48,543 nucleotides of DNA, from the NCBI GenBank assembly GCA_902783625.1, contig CACZRN010000058.1, forward strand, positions 1 through 48,543, read 5' to 3'. Under the pieces are notes generated by a model. That model saw only the letters and a program-made list of their open reading frames with translations. It was not told the DNA's origin and did not search any database. This stretch comes from an uncultured Prevotellaceae bacterium. GTDB taxonomy: Bacteria; Bacteroidota; Bacteroidia; Bacteroidales; Bacteroidaceae. The translations under genes were made by a program, and so were the position numbers. Shown piece after piece: positions 41,063 through 48,543 of this stretch (position 1 is the stretch's first letter; each line of letters starts with the position of its first letter).

Positions 41063-43684
41063 ATGAAAAAAATTCTTCTGTTCTTTGCAGCGATGCTGAT
41101 TTATCCTTCAGTGTCGTTTGCACAACACTCGATGACCGACGAACAAATCGTCTCTTTCATTACTACCGAAAACGAGAAAGGCACCTCGCGTGAGCAGATT
41201 GTCACAAAGCTCATCCAACGAGGCGTCGATGTGTATGACGTGCGCCGTGCCGTGACGAAATATGAGCGTCAGCAGAAAGACGGCACTCTCGGCAAGACCG
41301 ACGATGCCAACCAGGGCAGCAGTCGTCTGCGCTCGAGCAATGGCGGCAAGAATGCCACGCAGCGCAACGGTGCCCGTGTGGGTGCTAACACAAGCAGTGA
41401 TGATAAGGCGGCATCGAGGAGCAACTACAGATTGCAGAGCAACGAGCCTCGCACAGGTGCTGTCACGCCGTTCGACGACGACTTCCTCGCTATGGACGAG
41501 GCACTGGGCGACTTCCTGCCTATCGACTCGATAGCATGGCTTGAGCAACTGCTCGAGGAGCGCGAGATGAATAAGAAGAAAGTGTTCGGACGCGACATAT
41601 TCAACAATAAGGAGCTGACCTTCGAGCCGGCAATGAACATTGCTACTCCGCAAAACTATATCCTCGGTCCCGGCGACGAGGTGAACATCGACATCTACGG
41701 TGCATCGCAGAAGAGCATGCAAGCCACCGTCACCCCCGACGGCGATATCATCATCGACGGTTTCGGTCCTGTGGCAGTGAGTGGTCTCACCGTCGAGCAA
41801 GCCAACAGCCGCATACGTTCGAAGGTTGGATCGCGCTATAGCAGCTCGAGCATCAAGCTGACGCTGGGACAGTCGCGCACCATTACGGTCAATGTGATGG
41901 GCGAGGTGAAGACACCAGGCACGTTCACCCTCTCGGCATTCGCCTCGGTGTTCCACGCACTCTATATGGCAGGAGGTACCAACGACCTGGGTACGCTCCG
42001 TAACATAAAGGTGTATCGTGGTGGGCGGCTCGTCAGCACTGTCGATATCTACGACTATATCCTCAACGGCAAGCAGTCGGGCAATGTGCGTCTGTCTGAC
42101 GGTGACATGATTATCGTTGGTACCTACGACTGCATTGTGAATATCGGCGGCAGGGTGAAGCGCCCCATGTACTACGAGATGCGCACCGATGAGAGTCTTG
42201 CCACGCTGCTGAAATACTCGGGTGGTTTCACCGGCGATGCCTACACCAAAGCCATGCGTGTGATACGCAAGACGGGCAAGGAGCATTCTGTGTTCAATGT
42301 CGGCGAGTTCGATTGGAACACATTCCGCGTAGTCGACGGCGACTCAGTGCTCATCGACTCAATCCTGCCTCGCTACGAGAACATGGTTGAACTGAAGGGA
42401 GCTGTGTTCCGTCCCGGAATGTATCAGGTGGGCGGTGCCATCAACAGTGTGCGCTCGCTTCTTGAGAGTGCCGACGGAGTGACAGAAGATGCCTTCACAG
42501 CACATGCCGTGATGCACAGGATGAAACCCGACCGCACGTTGGAGGTTATATCAGTCGATATCGACGGCATCATGAACGGTACCGTTGCCGACATACCTAT
42601 GAAGCCCAATGATGTGCTCTTCGTGCCTACACGCAGTGATGTCATGGAGGAGCGCACCATCACCATACACGGCGAGGTGCAATACCCCGGTGTTTACAAA
42701 TATGCCGACAACGAGACGCTGGAAGACTTCGTTCTTCAGGCTGGCGGACTCAAAGACAATGCCTCGACGGTGAAGGTTGACGTGGCACGTCGCATACGAG
42801 ATCCGAAGGCAATGACATCCGACAGCTTGCGTGCACATACGTTCTCGTTTGCACTGAAAGACGGATTTGTCATCGACGGCGAGCAGGGCTTCATACTACA
42901 GCCTTTCGACGAGGTGTATGTGAGAAAGAGCCCCGGTTCGACAGAATTACAGAATGTCACCATCGAAGGCGAGGTGATGTTTGCCGGAAACTATACCCTC
43001 AGCAACCGTCAGCCACGCTTGAGCGACTTGGTGAAAGCAGCAGGTGGTGTGAGCGATTTGGCTTATGTACCCGGTGCACGACTCATGCGTAAGACCAATG
43101 CCACAGAGCGTGAGCGCATGGAGGCAATTCTGAAGAAAGAGCGTATCGACCAAGATGCGAACATGCGAGAGGCACTGATGAAGGCAGGAAGTGCAAACGC
43201 AATAGCTCAGGCAGTGGGTAATAAAACGACAAATACGCAGCAGATGCAGGTGTTCGAGATACCGGCATTCTATCCAGTAGGTATAGAACTCGAGAAAGCA
43301 CTTGAGAACCCAGGTGGCCCTGAGGATATCGTCATTCGTGAAGGTGACCGAGTTGTGGTGCCACAGTATAACGGAACAGTGAAGATTAACGGCGAGGTGA
43401 TGTATCCCAACACCGTGCCTTACGTGAAGGGTAAGTCGGCATCATACTACATCAATCAGGCTGGAGGCTTCTCATCGCGTGCCAAGAAGAGAAATGCATA
43501 CATAATCTATCAGAACGGATTTGTGGAGAAGGTGAACCACTGGTCGAAGCCTATGCCAGGCAGCGAAATCGTTGTACCGGCAAAGGCAGTGAGCACTACG
43601 ACAATCTCTGAGCGACTGTCGATAGCCACTTCGGTAGGTTCGTTCGCCGCAATCATCGCCACACTTGCAAATATTTTGAAGTAA
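41063..43684 (+). CDS. Wza-like polysaccharide export protein with six SLBB domains
   Basis: Predicted outer-membrane/periplasmic channel component for capsular or exopolysaccharide export. The ATG at 41063 gives a clean signal peptide (MKKILLFFAAML...SFAQ) and 873 residues; an ATG five codons earlier is possible. A Poly_export domain begins around 195 with NYILGPGDEVNIDIYG. Six SLBB-type units follow, each opening with a pattern like VMGEVKTPGTF, IGGRVKRPMYY, LKGAVFRPGMY, IHGEVQYPGVY, IEGEVMFAGNY and INGEVMYPNTV and closing with an AGG-type turn. A short hydrophobic segment ends the protein. No lipobox is present, unlike E. coli Wza. First gene of the polysaccharide locus. Confidence 0.94.
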   Translation: MKKILLFFAAMLIYPSVSFAQHSMTDEQIVSFITTENEKGTSREQIVTKLIQRGVDVYDVRRAVTKYERQQKDGTLGKTDDANQGSSRLRSSNGGKNATQRNGARVGANTSSDDKAASRSNYRLQSNEPRTGAVTPFDDDFLAMDEALGDFLPIDSIAWLEQLLEEREMNKKKVFGRDIFNNKELTFEPAMNIATPQNYILGPGDEVNIDIYGASQKSMQATVTPDGDIIIDGFGPVAVSGLTVEQANSRIRSKVGSRYSSSSIKLTLGQSRTITVNVMGEVKTPGTFTLSAFASVFHALYMAGGTNDLGTLRNIKVYRGGRLVSTVDIYDYILNGKQSGNVRLSDGDMIIVGTYDCIVNIGGRVKRPMYYEMRTDESLATLLKYSGGFTGDAYTKAMRVIRKTGKEHSVFNVGEFDWNTFRVVDGDSVLIDSILPRYENMVELKGAVFRPGMYQVGGAINSVRSLLESADGVTEDAFTAHAVMHRMKPDRTLEVISVDIDGIMNGTVADIPMKPNDVLFVPTRSDVMEERTITIHGEVQYPGVYKYADNETLEDFVLQAGGLKDNASTVKVDVARRIRDPKAMTSDSLRAHTFSFALKDGFVIDGEQGFILQPFDEVYVRKSPGSTELQNVTIEGEVMFAGNYTLSNRQPRLSDLVKAAGGVSDLAYVPGARLMRKTNATERERMEAILKKERIDQDANMREALMKAGSANAIAQAVGNKTTNTQQMQVFEIPAFYPVGIELEKALENPGGPEDIVIREGDRVVVPQYNGTVKINGEVMYPNTVPYVKGKSASYYINQAGGFSSRAKKRNAYIIYQNGFVEKVNHWSKPMPGSEIVVPAKAVSTTTISERLSIATSVGSFAAIIATLANILK

Positions 43685-43697
43685 ACAACCGGCAAAG

Positions 43698-43746
43698 GAG
43701 TCTGCACTTGCTATAAGGATTCCACGAGGAACAGGCGTGCAGACTC
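43698..43746 (+). other. Long-range intercistronic hairpin before the first Wzz gene
   Basis: GAGTCTGCAC (43698-43707) and GTGCAGACTC (43737-43746) are perfect reverse complements, giving a 10-bp stem with a 29-base loop that contains a small GGATTCC/GGAAC pairing. It ends 6 bases before the first possible ATG and has no T-run. Confidence 0.6.
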
Positions 43747-43752
43747 TTCAGC

Positions 43753-44823
43753 ATGAAAATAAAGAATCAAGAAATGAGTAATTTTAAAGTCGATTTAGAT
43801 ATAAAGCGTTTCTTCGAGTTGATTCTCGAGCGAAAGAAACAAATCATATTGCTACTGTTGCTTACCACTATCTTCGCCATTATCGTGGCATTCAGTGTAC
43901 CGCGTATCTATAAGTCGCGTGTGGTGCTCGCTCCCGAGACATCGAGCAACACTATGACCTCAGGACTCTCGTCGCTTGCATCGATGATAGGACTCTACGG
44001 CGACAACAATATGACTGGCGACGCTATTTATCCCGACATCTATCCCGAGATTTTCAATTCCACGGAGTTTGTCACGCAGTTGTTCGATATAAAGCTGAAG
44101 ACAACCGACAATGCTCAGGAGGTGACGCTGTATGATTATCTGAAGAATGGGCAGAAGAAGCCATGGTGGGGATTACCCCGCAAGTGGCTCATGGACCTGC
44201 TGCCAAAGAAGAAAGAGACTGGCAATCCTAACAAGGTGGACCCCTTCCGTCTCACTCGCGAGCAGTATAACATCGTCAGCGGAATACAAAGGCGCATCTT
44301 CTGTGCCGTTGACAAGAAGACAGGGCTTATCACCCTCGAGCTCACAGCTCAGGATCCGCTTGCCGTGGCATTGCTTACCGACTCCATAAAGAATCATCTG
44401 CAGGAGTTCATCACTCAGTATCGTACAAAGAAGGCTTGCAACGACCTCAGTTATATGGAGCAGCTCTACACCGAGGCGAAGAACGACTACACCCGAGCAC
44501 GACATGCTTATGCCGCTTTCTGCGATAACAACCAAGACCTGCGCCTTATGAGCTATCGCTCGAAAGAAGCCGATCTGGAGAATGACATGCAGTTGAAGTA
44601 CAATATCTACACTCAGGTGGTTCAGCAGTTGCAGGTGGCAAAGGCAAAGGTGCAGGAAAAGACACCCGCATTCACCGTGGTGCAGAACCCCGTGGTGCCT
44701 ATCCGACACAGCAACACACCAAAGGTATTCATACTCGCCACGTTCCTGTTCCTCGCATTCTTCGCATATATTGCGTGGATAATATTGCGACACCGTCGCG
44801 AACTGGTAATCATTAACTGGTGA
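43753..44823 (+). CDS. Wzz-family chain-length/polysaccharide co-polymerase protein (first)
   Basis: A 356-residue inner-membrane protein with two membrane helices (about 33-54 and 330-348 from the first ATG) bracketing a periplasmic, largely helical domain with a coiled coil around 230-300. The N-terminal Wzz pattern (FELILERKKQI, then VPRIYKSRVVLAPET) is clear. There is no fused BY-kinase domain. The ATG seven codons downstream (43774, MSNFKVDLD) may be the true start, because the first ATG is only 6 bases past a stable hairpin. Expected to set glycan chain length with the polymerase and export protein. Confidence 0.9.
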   Translation: MKIKNQEMSNFKVDLDIKRFFELILERKKQIILLLLLTTIFAIIVAFSVPRIYKSRVVLAPETSSNTMTSGLSSLASMIGLYGDNNMTGDAIYPDIYPEIFNSTEFVTQLFDIKLKTTDNAQEVTLYDYLKNGQKKPWWGLPRKWLMDLLPKKKETGNPNKVDPFRLTREQYNIVSGIQRRIFCAVDKKTGLITLELTAQDPLAVALLTDSIKNHLQEFITQYRTKKACNDLSYMEQLYTEAKNDYTRARHAYAAFCDNNQDLRLMSYRSKEADLENDMQLKYNIYTQVVQQLQVAKAKVQEKTPAFTVVQNPVVPIRHSNTPKVFILATFLFLAFFAYIAWIILRHRRELVIINW

Positions 44824-44846
44824 TTCTTTAGTTTACGGTTCGGTTC

Positions 44847-45794
44847 ATGAGCAGTTCTCAGAGTATATGGAAGACATTCGTCGGCAACAAGAAGACATTC
44901 TTTTGCGCAGCGGCTATTGCATTAATTGTGGCAGCCGTTGTTTCCATATCTACCCCCACGACATATAAGTCGCAGGAAATGCTGGCTGTGGAATGGGCGG
45001 CACCGATGAATGTGCTTGTTGGGGCAAAGGAATATGCCGATGACATACTGAGCCACAAACAGACTCCGCCGATAGCCAACGACCCGTATTCATATACCAA
45101 GATACTCACCTCGCCGCAGCTTGTCGATACCATAAAGCATGCCGTGGTGACAGAATCCGATGGCGAGGTGAAGACTCTCGAGCAGCATGTCAGCGAATGC
45201 TACACATATCCCTGGTGGGTAAATGGAAGCAAGCATAGTGTTGAAGACATTATCCATCGCCGTCTGAAAAACGAGATAAAGTTGAAGACCGGACTCATCA
45301 CCGTTCAGTACGAAGACGAAGATGCCGCTGTGTCGTCGGCTATAGCAAGCAGGATGACCTCCTTCCTCGATGGCTTCTTCCGTCAGATGAATGCCGATCG
45401 TGTGAAAGCCGAAGCCGACTACTACCGCCGTCAGGCAGCGGAGTTGAAACGTGCCTATGAAGAAAGCGAGCGTAAGTATGCCGCATACTACGATAGTCAT
45501 CTCGATGTGAGCACCCAGTCAGGGCAAAACGAGTTGGAATACCTCAGAGACGAGAGCGAGAAGCGCTATGGCGAGTATTCCAAGGCATGTGTGATGCTGA
45601 AGCGTGCCGAGATGCGCCAGCAGCAACAGCTTCTTGTGTCGTCACGTCTGAAGACAATGCCGACATTCAAGTCTGGAGGTGCCCGCGCATGGGTGGTGAA
45701 CAGCGCCGTGGCATTGTTCTATGCACTACTGTTCGTGGCATGGTGGGTGCTACTCAGGGAGAGAATAAACGAAAAGCGTAAAGACAAAGATTGA
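44847..45794 (+). CDS. Wzz-family chain-length protein (second)
   Basis: A 315-residue paralogue of the preceding protein: one membrane helix at about 20-38, a VVSISTPTTYKSQEMLAVEW segment of the Wzz type, a coiled coil around 190-255 (DYYRRQAAELKRAYEESE), and a second membrane helix near 285-303. Only 23 bases separate it from the first copy. Two tandem co-polymerase proteins could form mixed rings or serve different steps. No kinase domain is present. Confidence 0.87.
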   Translation: MSSSQSIWKTFVGNKKTFFCAAAIALIVAAVVSISTPTTYKSQEMLAVEWAAPMNVLVGAKEYADDILSHKQTPPIANDPYSYTKILTSPQLVDTIKHAVVTESDGEVKTLEQHVSECYTYPWWVNGSKHSVEDIIHRRLKNEIKLKTGLITVQYEDEDAAVSSAIASRMTSFLDGFFRQMNADRVKAEADYYRRQAAELKRAYEESERKYAAYYDSHLDVSTQSGQNELEYLRDESEKRYGEYSKACVMLKRAEMRQQQQLLVSSRLKTMPTFKSGGARAWVVNSAVALFYALLFVAWWVLLRERINEKRKDKD

Positions 45795-45797
45795 GAA

Positions 45798-47138
45798 ATG
45801 GTAAGAACCGATAACGGCCAGAAACGTAATTCACTCATTCGTAAGAATGTCTTCTACTCGTTCCTCACCAAGGGATGGGCAGGGGTGGTGCAGCTGCTTA
45901 TGGTGCCGCTGACTATCTTCTGTCTGGGCGACTACGAGAATGGCGTGTGGCTCACGGTCAACTCATTCCTCATCTGGACAGAGTCGCTAGATATCGGACT
46001 TGGCAATGGCTTGCGTAACCGTCTCGCAGTGTATTGGGCCAACGGCGATATGGAGAAAGCGCGGCAGAGTGTGTCGTCGACATTCTTCACACTAATGTTC
46101 ATCATGCTGCCCATAGCAGTGGTGCTGCTTATACTGATAAACACGCTCGACATCTATCACATCCTGAATGTCTCGCCTGCCATTGTCGAGAATCTCAGAG
46201 CTGTATATACCGTGTCGCTTATCCTTGTATGCGCCCACTTCGTCATTAAGTTCATCGGCAACGTCTATCTCGGCATGCAGCTGCCCGCGGTGAACAATGC
46301 CCTTGTGGTTGGCGGACAGACATTGGCGCTCGTCATCATCTTCGTCCTCAGCAGGCTGAAGCCCCTCGACAACATGCTCATGTGGGTGGCAGTGGCAAAC
46401 ACATTGTCGCCACTGCTGATATATCTTGCCGCCTATCCGATAACGTTCTATAAGAAATTCCCCGAGCTGCGCCCCTCGATACGCTACTTTAAGACGGCGA
46501 TGGTGGGCGAGTTGTTTGGCTTGGGGTTCCAGTTCTTCTTGTTGCAGATGGCTGGCATCATCATCTTCGCATCGTCGAATGCCATCATCTCGCGCATAGT
46601 CTCACCCGCAATGGTGACGCCATATCAGGTAGCATATCGTTATTTCAGTCTGACGATGATGATATTCACCGTCATCGGCGTACCGTTCTGGACTGCCACC
46701 ACCGATGCCTATGAGCGATGCGACATGCGCTGGATTAGCCAGTCGATGCGGCGCATGAACTATATATTGCTGGGCTTCGTGGCGATGCTTACCTTGATGG
46801 TTGTGGTGTCGAAGCCCGTTTATCACATCTGGGTAGGCAGCGGAATAGAAATCCCGATACTCCTCTCGATAGGTATGGCACTCTATATGATGATAATCAT
46901 CACCAGCCTCTGCTACTCCTATTTCCTCAACGGCTTCGGCTACCTTCGTGTTCAGCTTATCATGACGCTCACTTCTGCAGCTGTTTACATCCCGTTGTCT
47001 GTTGCCATGGGGCGCTCGTTCGGCGTGGTAGGAGTGATATTCGCATTGTGCATTGTCAACATCCCGGGTGCAATAGTAAATCGCATACAGTTCAATAAAT
47101 TGATTAGAGGCAAGGCTAAAGGTATCTGGAAGAAGTGA
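45798..47138 (+). CDS. Wzx-like oligosaccharide flippase
   Basis: A 446-residue inner-membrane protein with about 12 hydrophobic segments and the N-terminal pattern of the polysaccharide biosynthesis/MATE-like flippase fold (KNVFYSFLTKGWAGVVQLLMVP, then ENGVWLTVNSFLIWTESLDIGLGNGLRN). It moves lipid-linked repeat units across the membrane. It starts three bases after the second Wzz gene, so the genes are tightly linked. Beyond fold, the transported repeat unit cannot be predicted. Confidence 0.92.
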   Translation: MVRTDNGQKRNSLIRKNVFYSFLTKGWAGVVQLLMVPLTIFCLGDYENGVWLTVNSFLIWTESLDIGLGNGLRNRLAVYWANGDMEKARQSVSSTFFTLMFIMLPIAVVLLILINTLDIYHILNVSPAIVENLRAVYTVSLILVCAHFVIKFIGNVYLGMQLPAVNNALVVGGQTLALVIIFVLSRLKPLDNMLMWVAVANTLSPLLIYLAAYPITFYKKFPELRPSIRYFKTAMVGELFGLGFQFFLLQMAGIIIFASSNAIISRIVSPAMVTPYQVAYRYFSLTMMIFTVIGVPFWTATTDAYERCDMRWISQSMRRMNYILLGFVAMLTLMVVVSKPVYHIWVGSGIEIPILLSIGMALYMMIIITSLCYSYFLNGFGYLRVQLIMTLTSAAVYIPLSVAMGRSFGVVGVIFALCIVNIPGAIVNRIQFNKLIRGKAKGIWKK

Positions 47139-47227
47139 TAAATGGGCTCTTATGTCTCGCTTAAGGGATGGTTAAGCGCAAGATAAAAGCCTTTTAACCG
47201 CAAGATAAAAGCCTTTTAACCGCAGGC
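47139..47227. repeat. 22-base repeat array, site 7, inside the polysaccharide operon
   Basis: One reverse-type unit (ATGGGCTCTTATGTCTCGCTTA, about 47142-47163) is followed by two forward units GATAAAAGCCTTTTAACCGCAA whose TAAAAGCC cores lie at 47184 and 47206, 22 bases apart. The repeats fill the gap between the flippase and polymerase genes. Confidence 0.85.
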
Positions 47228-47246
47228 TGTAAACTGATAAAAAGAA

Positions 47247-48464
47247 ATGACAGGACTCATAATCGTTTTGGCGATAATGTTGGTGTCGTACTTTGTTTTC
47301 AAGATAGGCGACGTCTTCTCTCCCTGGTTTATTACCACGGGAGTGTGGCTTGTCATTCTTTTGCTTTTCACACAATATGGCTCGCTGCTCTATCCGCTTG
47401 AAGATAAATTCTTCTATTGCGTGTGGATATGGGTGCCTATTCTTTCCGTGTCGTCTATACTGACATACTATTCTTTGCCCGACAGGAGCGGTGCCATGAG
47501 CAGGGCAGGCGAAGGGATTCCCCTGAACAAACTGTTTTTCATGATGTTTTTCCTTATATCCATATTGCTCACACCTGTCTATCTGTATAAGATTTACAAA
47601 GTTGTGTCGATGTTCAGTATGGATAACCTCTTCTATAATCTTCGTATTCTGACGCTGAGCGAGTCAGACGAAACTGGGACAGGACTGCTTAAATATGTGC
47701 GCTCCATCAATCAGGCACTCTTCATTGTTGCCGTCTGGCGCTATCCGAAGATAAGCAAGTGGGTGCTGCTGTGTATCGTGCTTGCCAACATCATGTGTGC
47801 CATTGCCATCATGGAGAAGGGCTCGATATTCTTCATGCTTCTCGTCACCGTATTCATACTCTACGAGAAGCGCAAGATACCCCTTTCGAGAATTGTCATT
47901 GCGGGGGTGTTGATAATATTCCTTTTCTATGGCATAAACCTTCTCAGGAGTGTCGATACCGAGGCAGCCACTGAGAACAACACGTTCATGGACTTCTTCT
48001 CGATGTATGTGCTGTCGCCGTCGGTGGCTTTCGGGCAAGTGCAGGAAAAACTTACCGAGCAGTTCGGTTCGCGTACGTTTGCATTCTTCTATGCAGTACT
48101 TTCGAAGTTCGGCATAGGTCATTTCGCCGTAGAGCCGAAGCTGCAGGAGTTTGTGATGGTGCCTATAACCACTAACGTGTACACCGTGTTCCAGCCGTTC
48201 TACGAAGATTTCGGCTATCGCGGCGTGGCATTCTTCGCTACTGTTTACGGTGTGTTTACCGGATGGCTATATAGGATGTTCCGCAATGGAGGAGGTATCA
48301 GCAGATGCATGTATGCCTATGTCGCAGAGATACTGATACTGCAGTTCTTCCAAGAGAATCTCATACTCAGTCTTTCAGTCCTGTTCCAATATCTGATAGT
48401 ATTCGTCTTGTCGGTGCAGCGATTTGTGGGGATAGGACATAATCCGCCCGATGACAGTAAATGA
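47247..48464 (+). CDS. O-antigen/oligosaccharide repeat-unit polymerase-like protein
   Basis: A 405-residue inner-membrane protein with about 11-12 hydrophobic segments and a long loop between later helices (about 230-330), the usual layout of Wzy-type polymerases. The PFYEDFGYRGV segment near 318-328 is a common motif in Bacteroidetes repeat-unit polymerases. It follows the flippase after a repeat-filled gap and overlaps the next gene by four bases (ATGA). Wzy proteins diverge strongly, so the call rests on topology, motif and context. Confidence 0.85.
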   Translation: MTGLIIVLAIMLVSYFVFKIGDVFSPWFITTGVWLVILLLFTQYGSLLYPLEDKFFYCVWIWVPILSVSSILTYYSLPDRSGAMSRAGEGIPLNKLFFMMFFLISILLTPVYLYKIYKVVSMFSMDNLFYNLRILTLSESDETGTGLLKYVRSINQALFIVAVWRYPKISKWVLLCIVLANIMCAIAIMEKGSIFFMLLVTVFILYEKRKIPLSRIVIAGVLIIFLFYGINLLRSVDTEAATENNTFMDFFSMYVLSPSVAFGQVQEKLTEQFGSRTFAFFYAVLSKFGIGHFAVEPKLQEFVMVPITTNVYTVFQPFYEDFGYRGVAFFATVYGVFTGWLYRMFRNGGGISRCMYAYVAEILILQFFQENLILSLSVLFQYLIVFVLSVQRFVGIGHNPPDDSK

Positions 48465-48543
48465 GCGATAAGGTTTTCATAATAATTGTCTTCTATAATC
48501 CCTCTGCCGAGGATATAGCAGCTGCCAGCCATCTTGCAGAGAG
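48461..48543 (+). CDS. Glycosyltransferase family 2, partial (window edge)
   Basis: The ATG at 48461 overlaps the polymerase stop as ATGA. The 27 visible codons read MSDKVFIIIVFYNPSAEDI and onwards; the IIIVFYNP beta-strand opening is typical of GT-A family 2 transferases. The gene continues past the end of the window, so the catalytic motifs cannot be seen. Confidence 0.65.
   Translation, partial: MSDKVFIIIVFYNPSAEDIAAASHLAE

Noticed and set aside
41108-42286. 392-codon open frame on the minus strand
   Set aside because: It lies entirely antisense to the well-supported Wza-like gene and resembles no protein; it is a by-product of codon use in that gene.

Overview
The window looks like chromosomal DNA of a member of the Bacteroidales, most likely a Prevotella-type organism. 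Pointers are promoters of the Bacteroidetes form (TTTG, about 19-20 bases, TAnnTTTG, often written TATCTTTGC), a near absence of strong Shine-Dalgarno sites, AsnA-type asparagine synthetase, a cysteine-poor type B L31, a GH92 mannosidase, a serine-type sulfatase beside its radical-SAM maturase, DUF4369/DUF5689-type lipoproteins and an outer-membrane TonB-linked receptor. No tRNA, rRNA, CRISPR array, transposase or phage gene was seen. Family names rest on recognised motifs, not on a search.

Layout. 1-3235: asnA (+) faces dnaX (-). 3337-11215: a minus-strand mannose operon with overlapping genes, read manA, ROK sugar kinase, MFS sugar transporter, GH92 alpha-mannosidase, then an SSF symporter. 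It would release, import, phosphorylate and isomerise mannose to fructose-6-phosphate. 11610-22488: housekeeping genes, namely dinB (+), then on the minus strand mfd, a dolichol-phosphate-mannose-synthase-like glycosyltransferase, a PlsC acyltransferase, a metallophosphoesterase, dihydroorotase, a DUF4369-like lipoprotein, a small membrane protein and a FtsB/DivIC-like protein. 22767-28866: a large sulfatase with C-terminal lectin-like repeats, its maturase, then a glutathione peroxidase-thioredoxin reductase pair. 29091-39703: a lipoprotein, a secreted DNA/RNA endonuclease, L31, a three-gene outer-membrane operon (TonB-dependent receptor, DUF5689 lipoprotein, triple-repeat OB-fold-like lipoprotein), a divergent secreted endonuclease/exonuclease/phosphatase-family protein, a uracil-DNA-glycosylase-like protein and uridine kinase. 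I read the core of this stretch as a candidate extracellular nucleic-acid scavenging system. 39704-41062: a gene-poor, partly AT-rich stretch with iteron-like inverted repeats, orphan promoters and a decayed reading frame. 41063-48543: the start of a Wzx/Wzy-type surface polysaccharide locus (Wza-like export protein, two Wzz-like proteins, flippase, polymerase, and the start of a glycosyltransferase cut by the window edge).

The most unusual feature is a dispersed family of intergenic repeats. At seven places a core like TAAAGAGCCTCTTTA recurs with an exact or near-exact 22-base period. In two of these the array is packaged into an about 83-base element bounded by palindromes centred on GCTAGC. 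In one, two head-to-head units form a perfect 16-bp hairpin.
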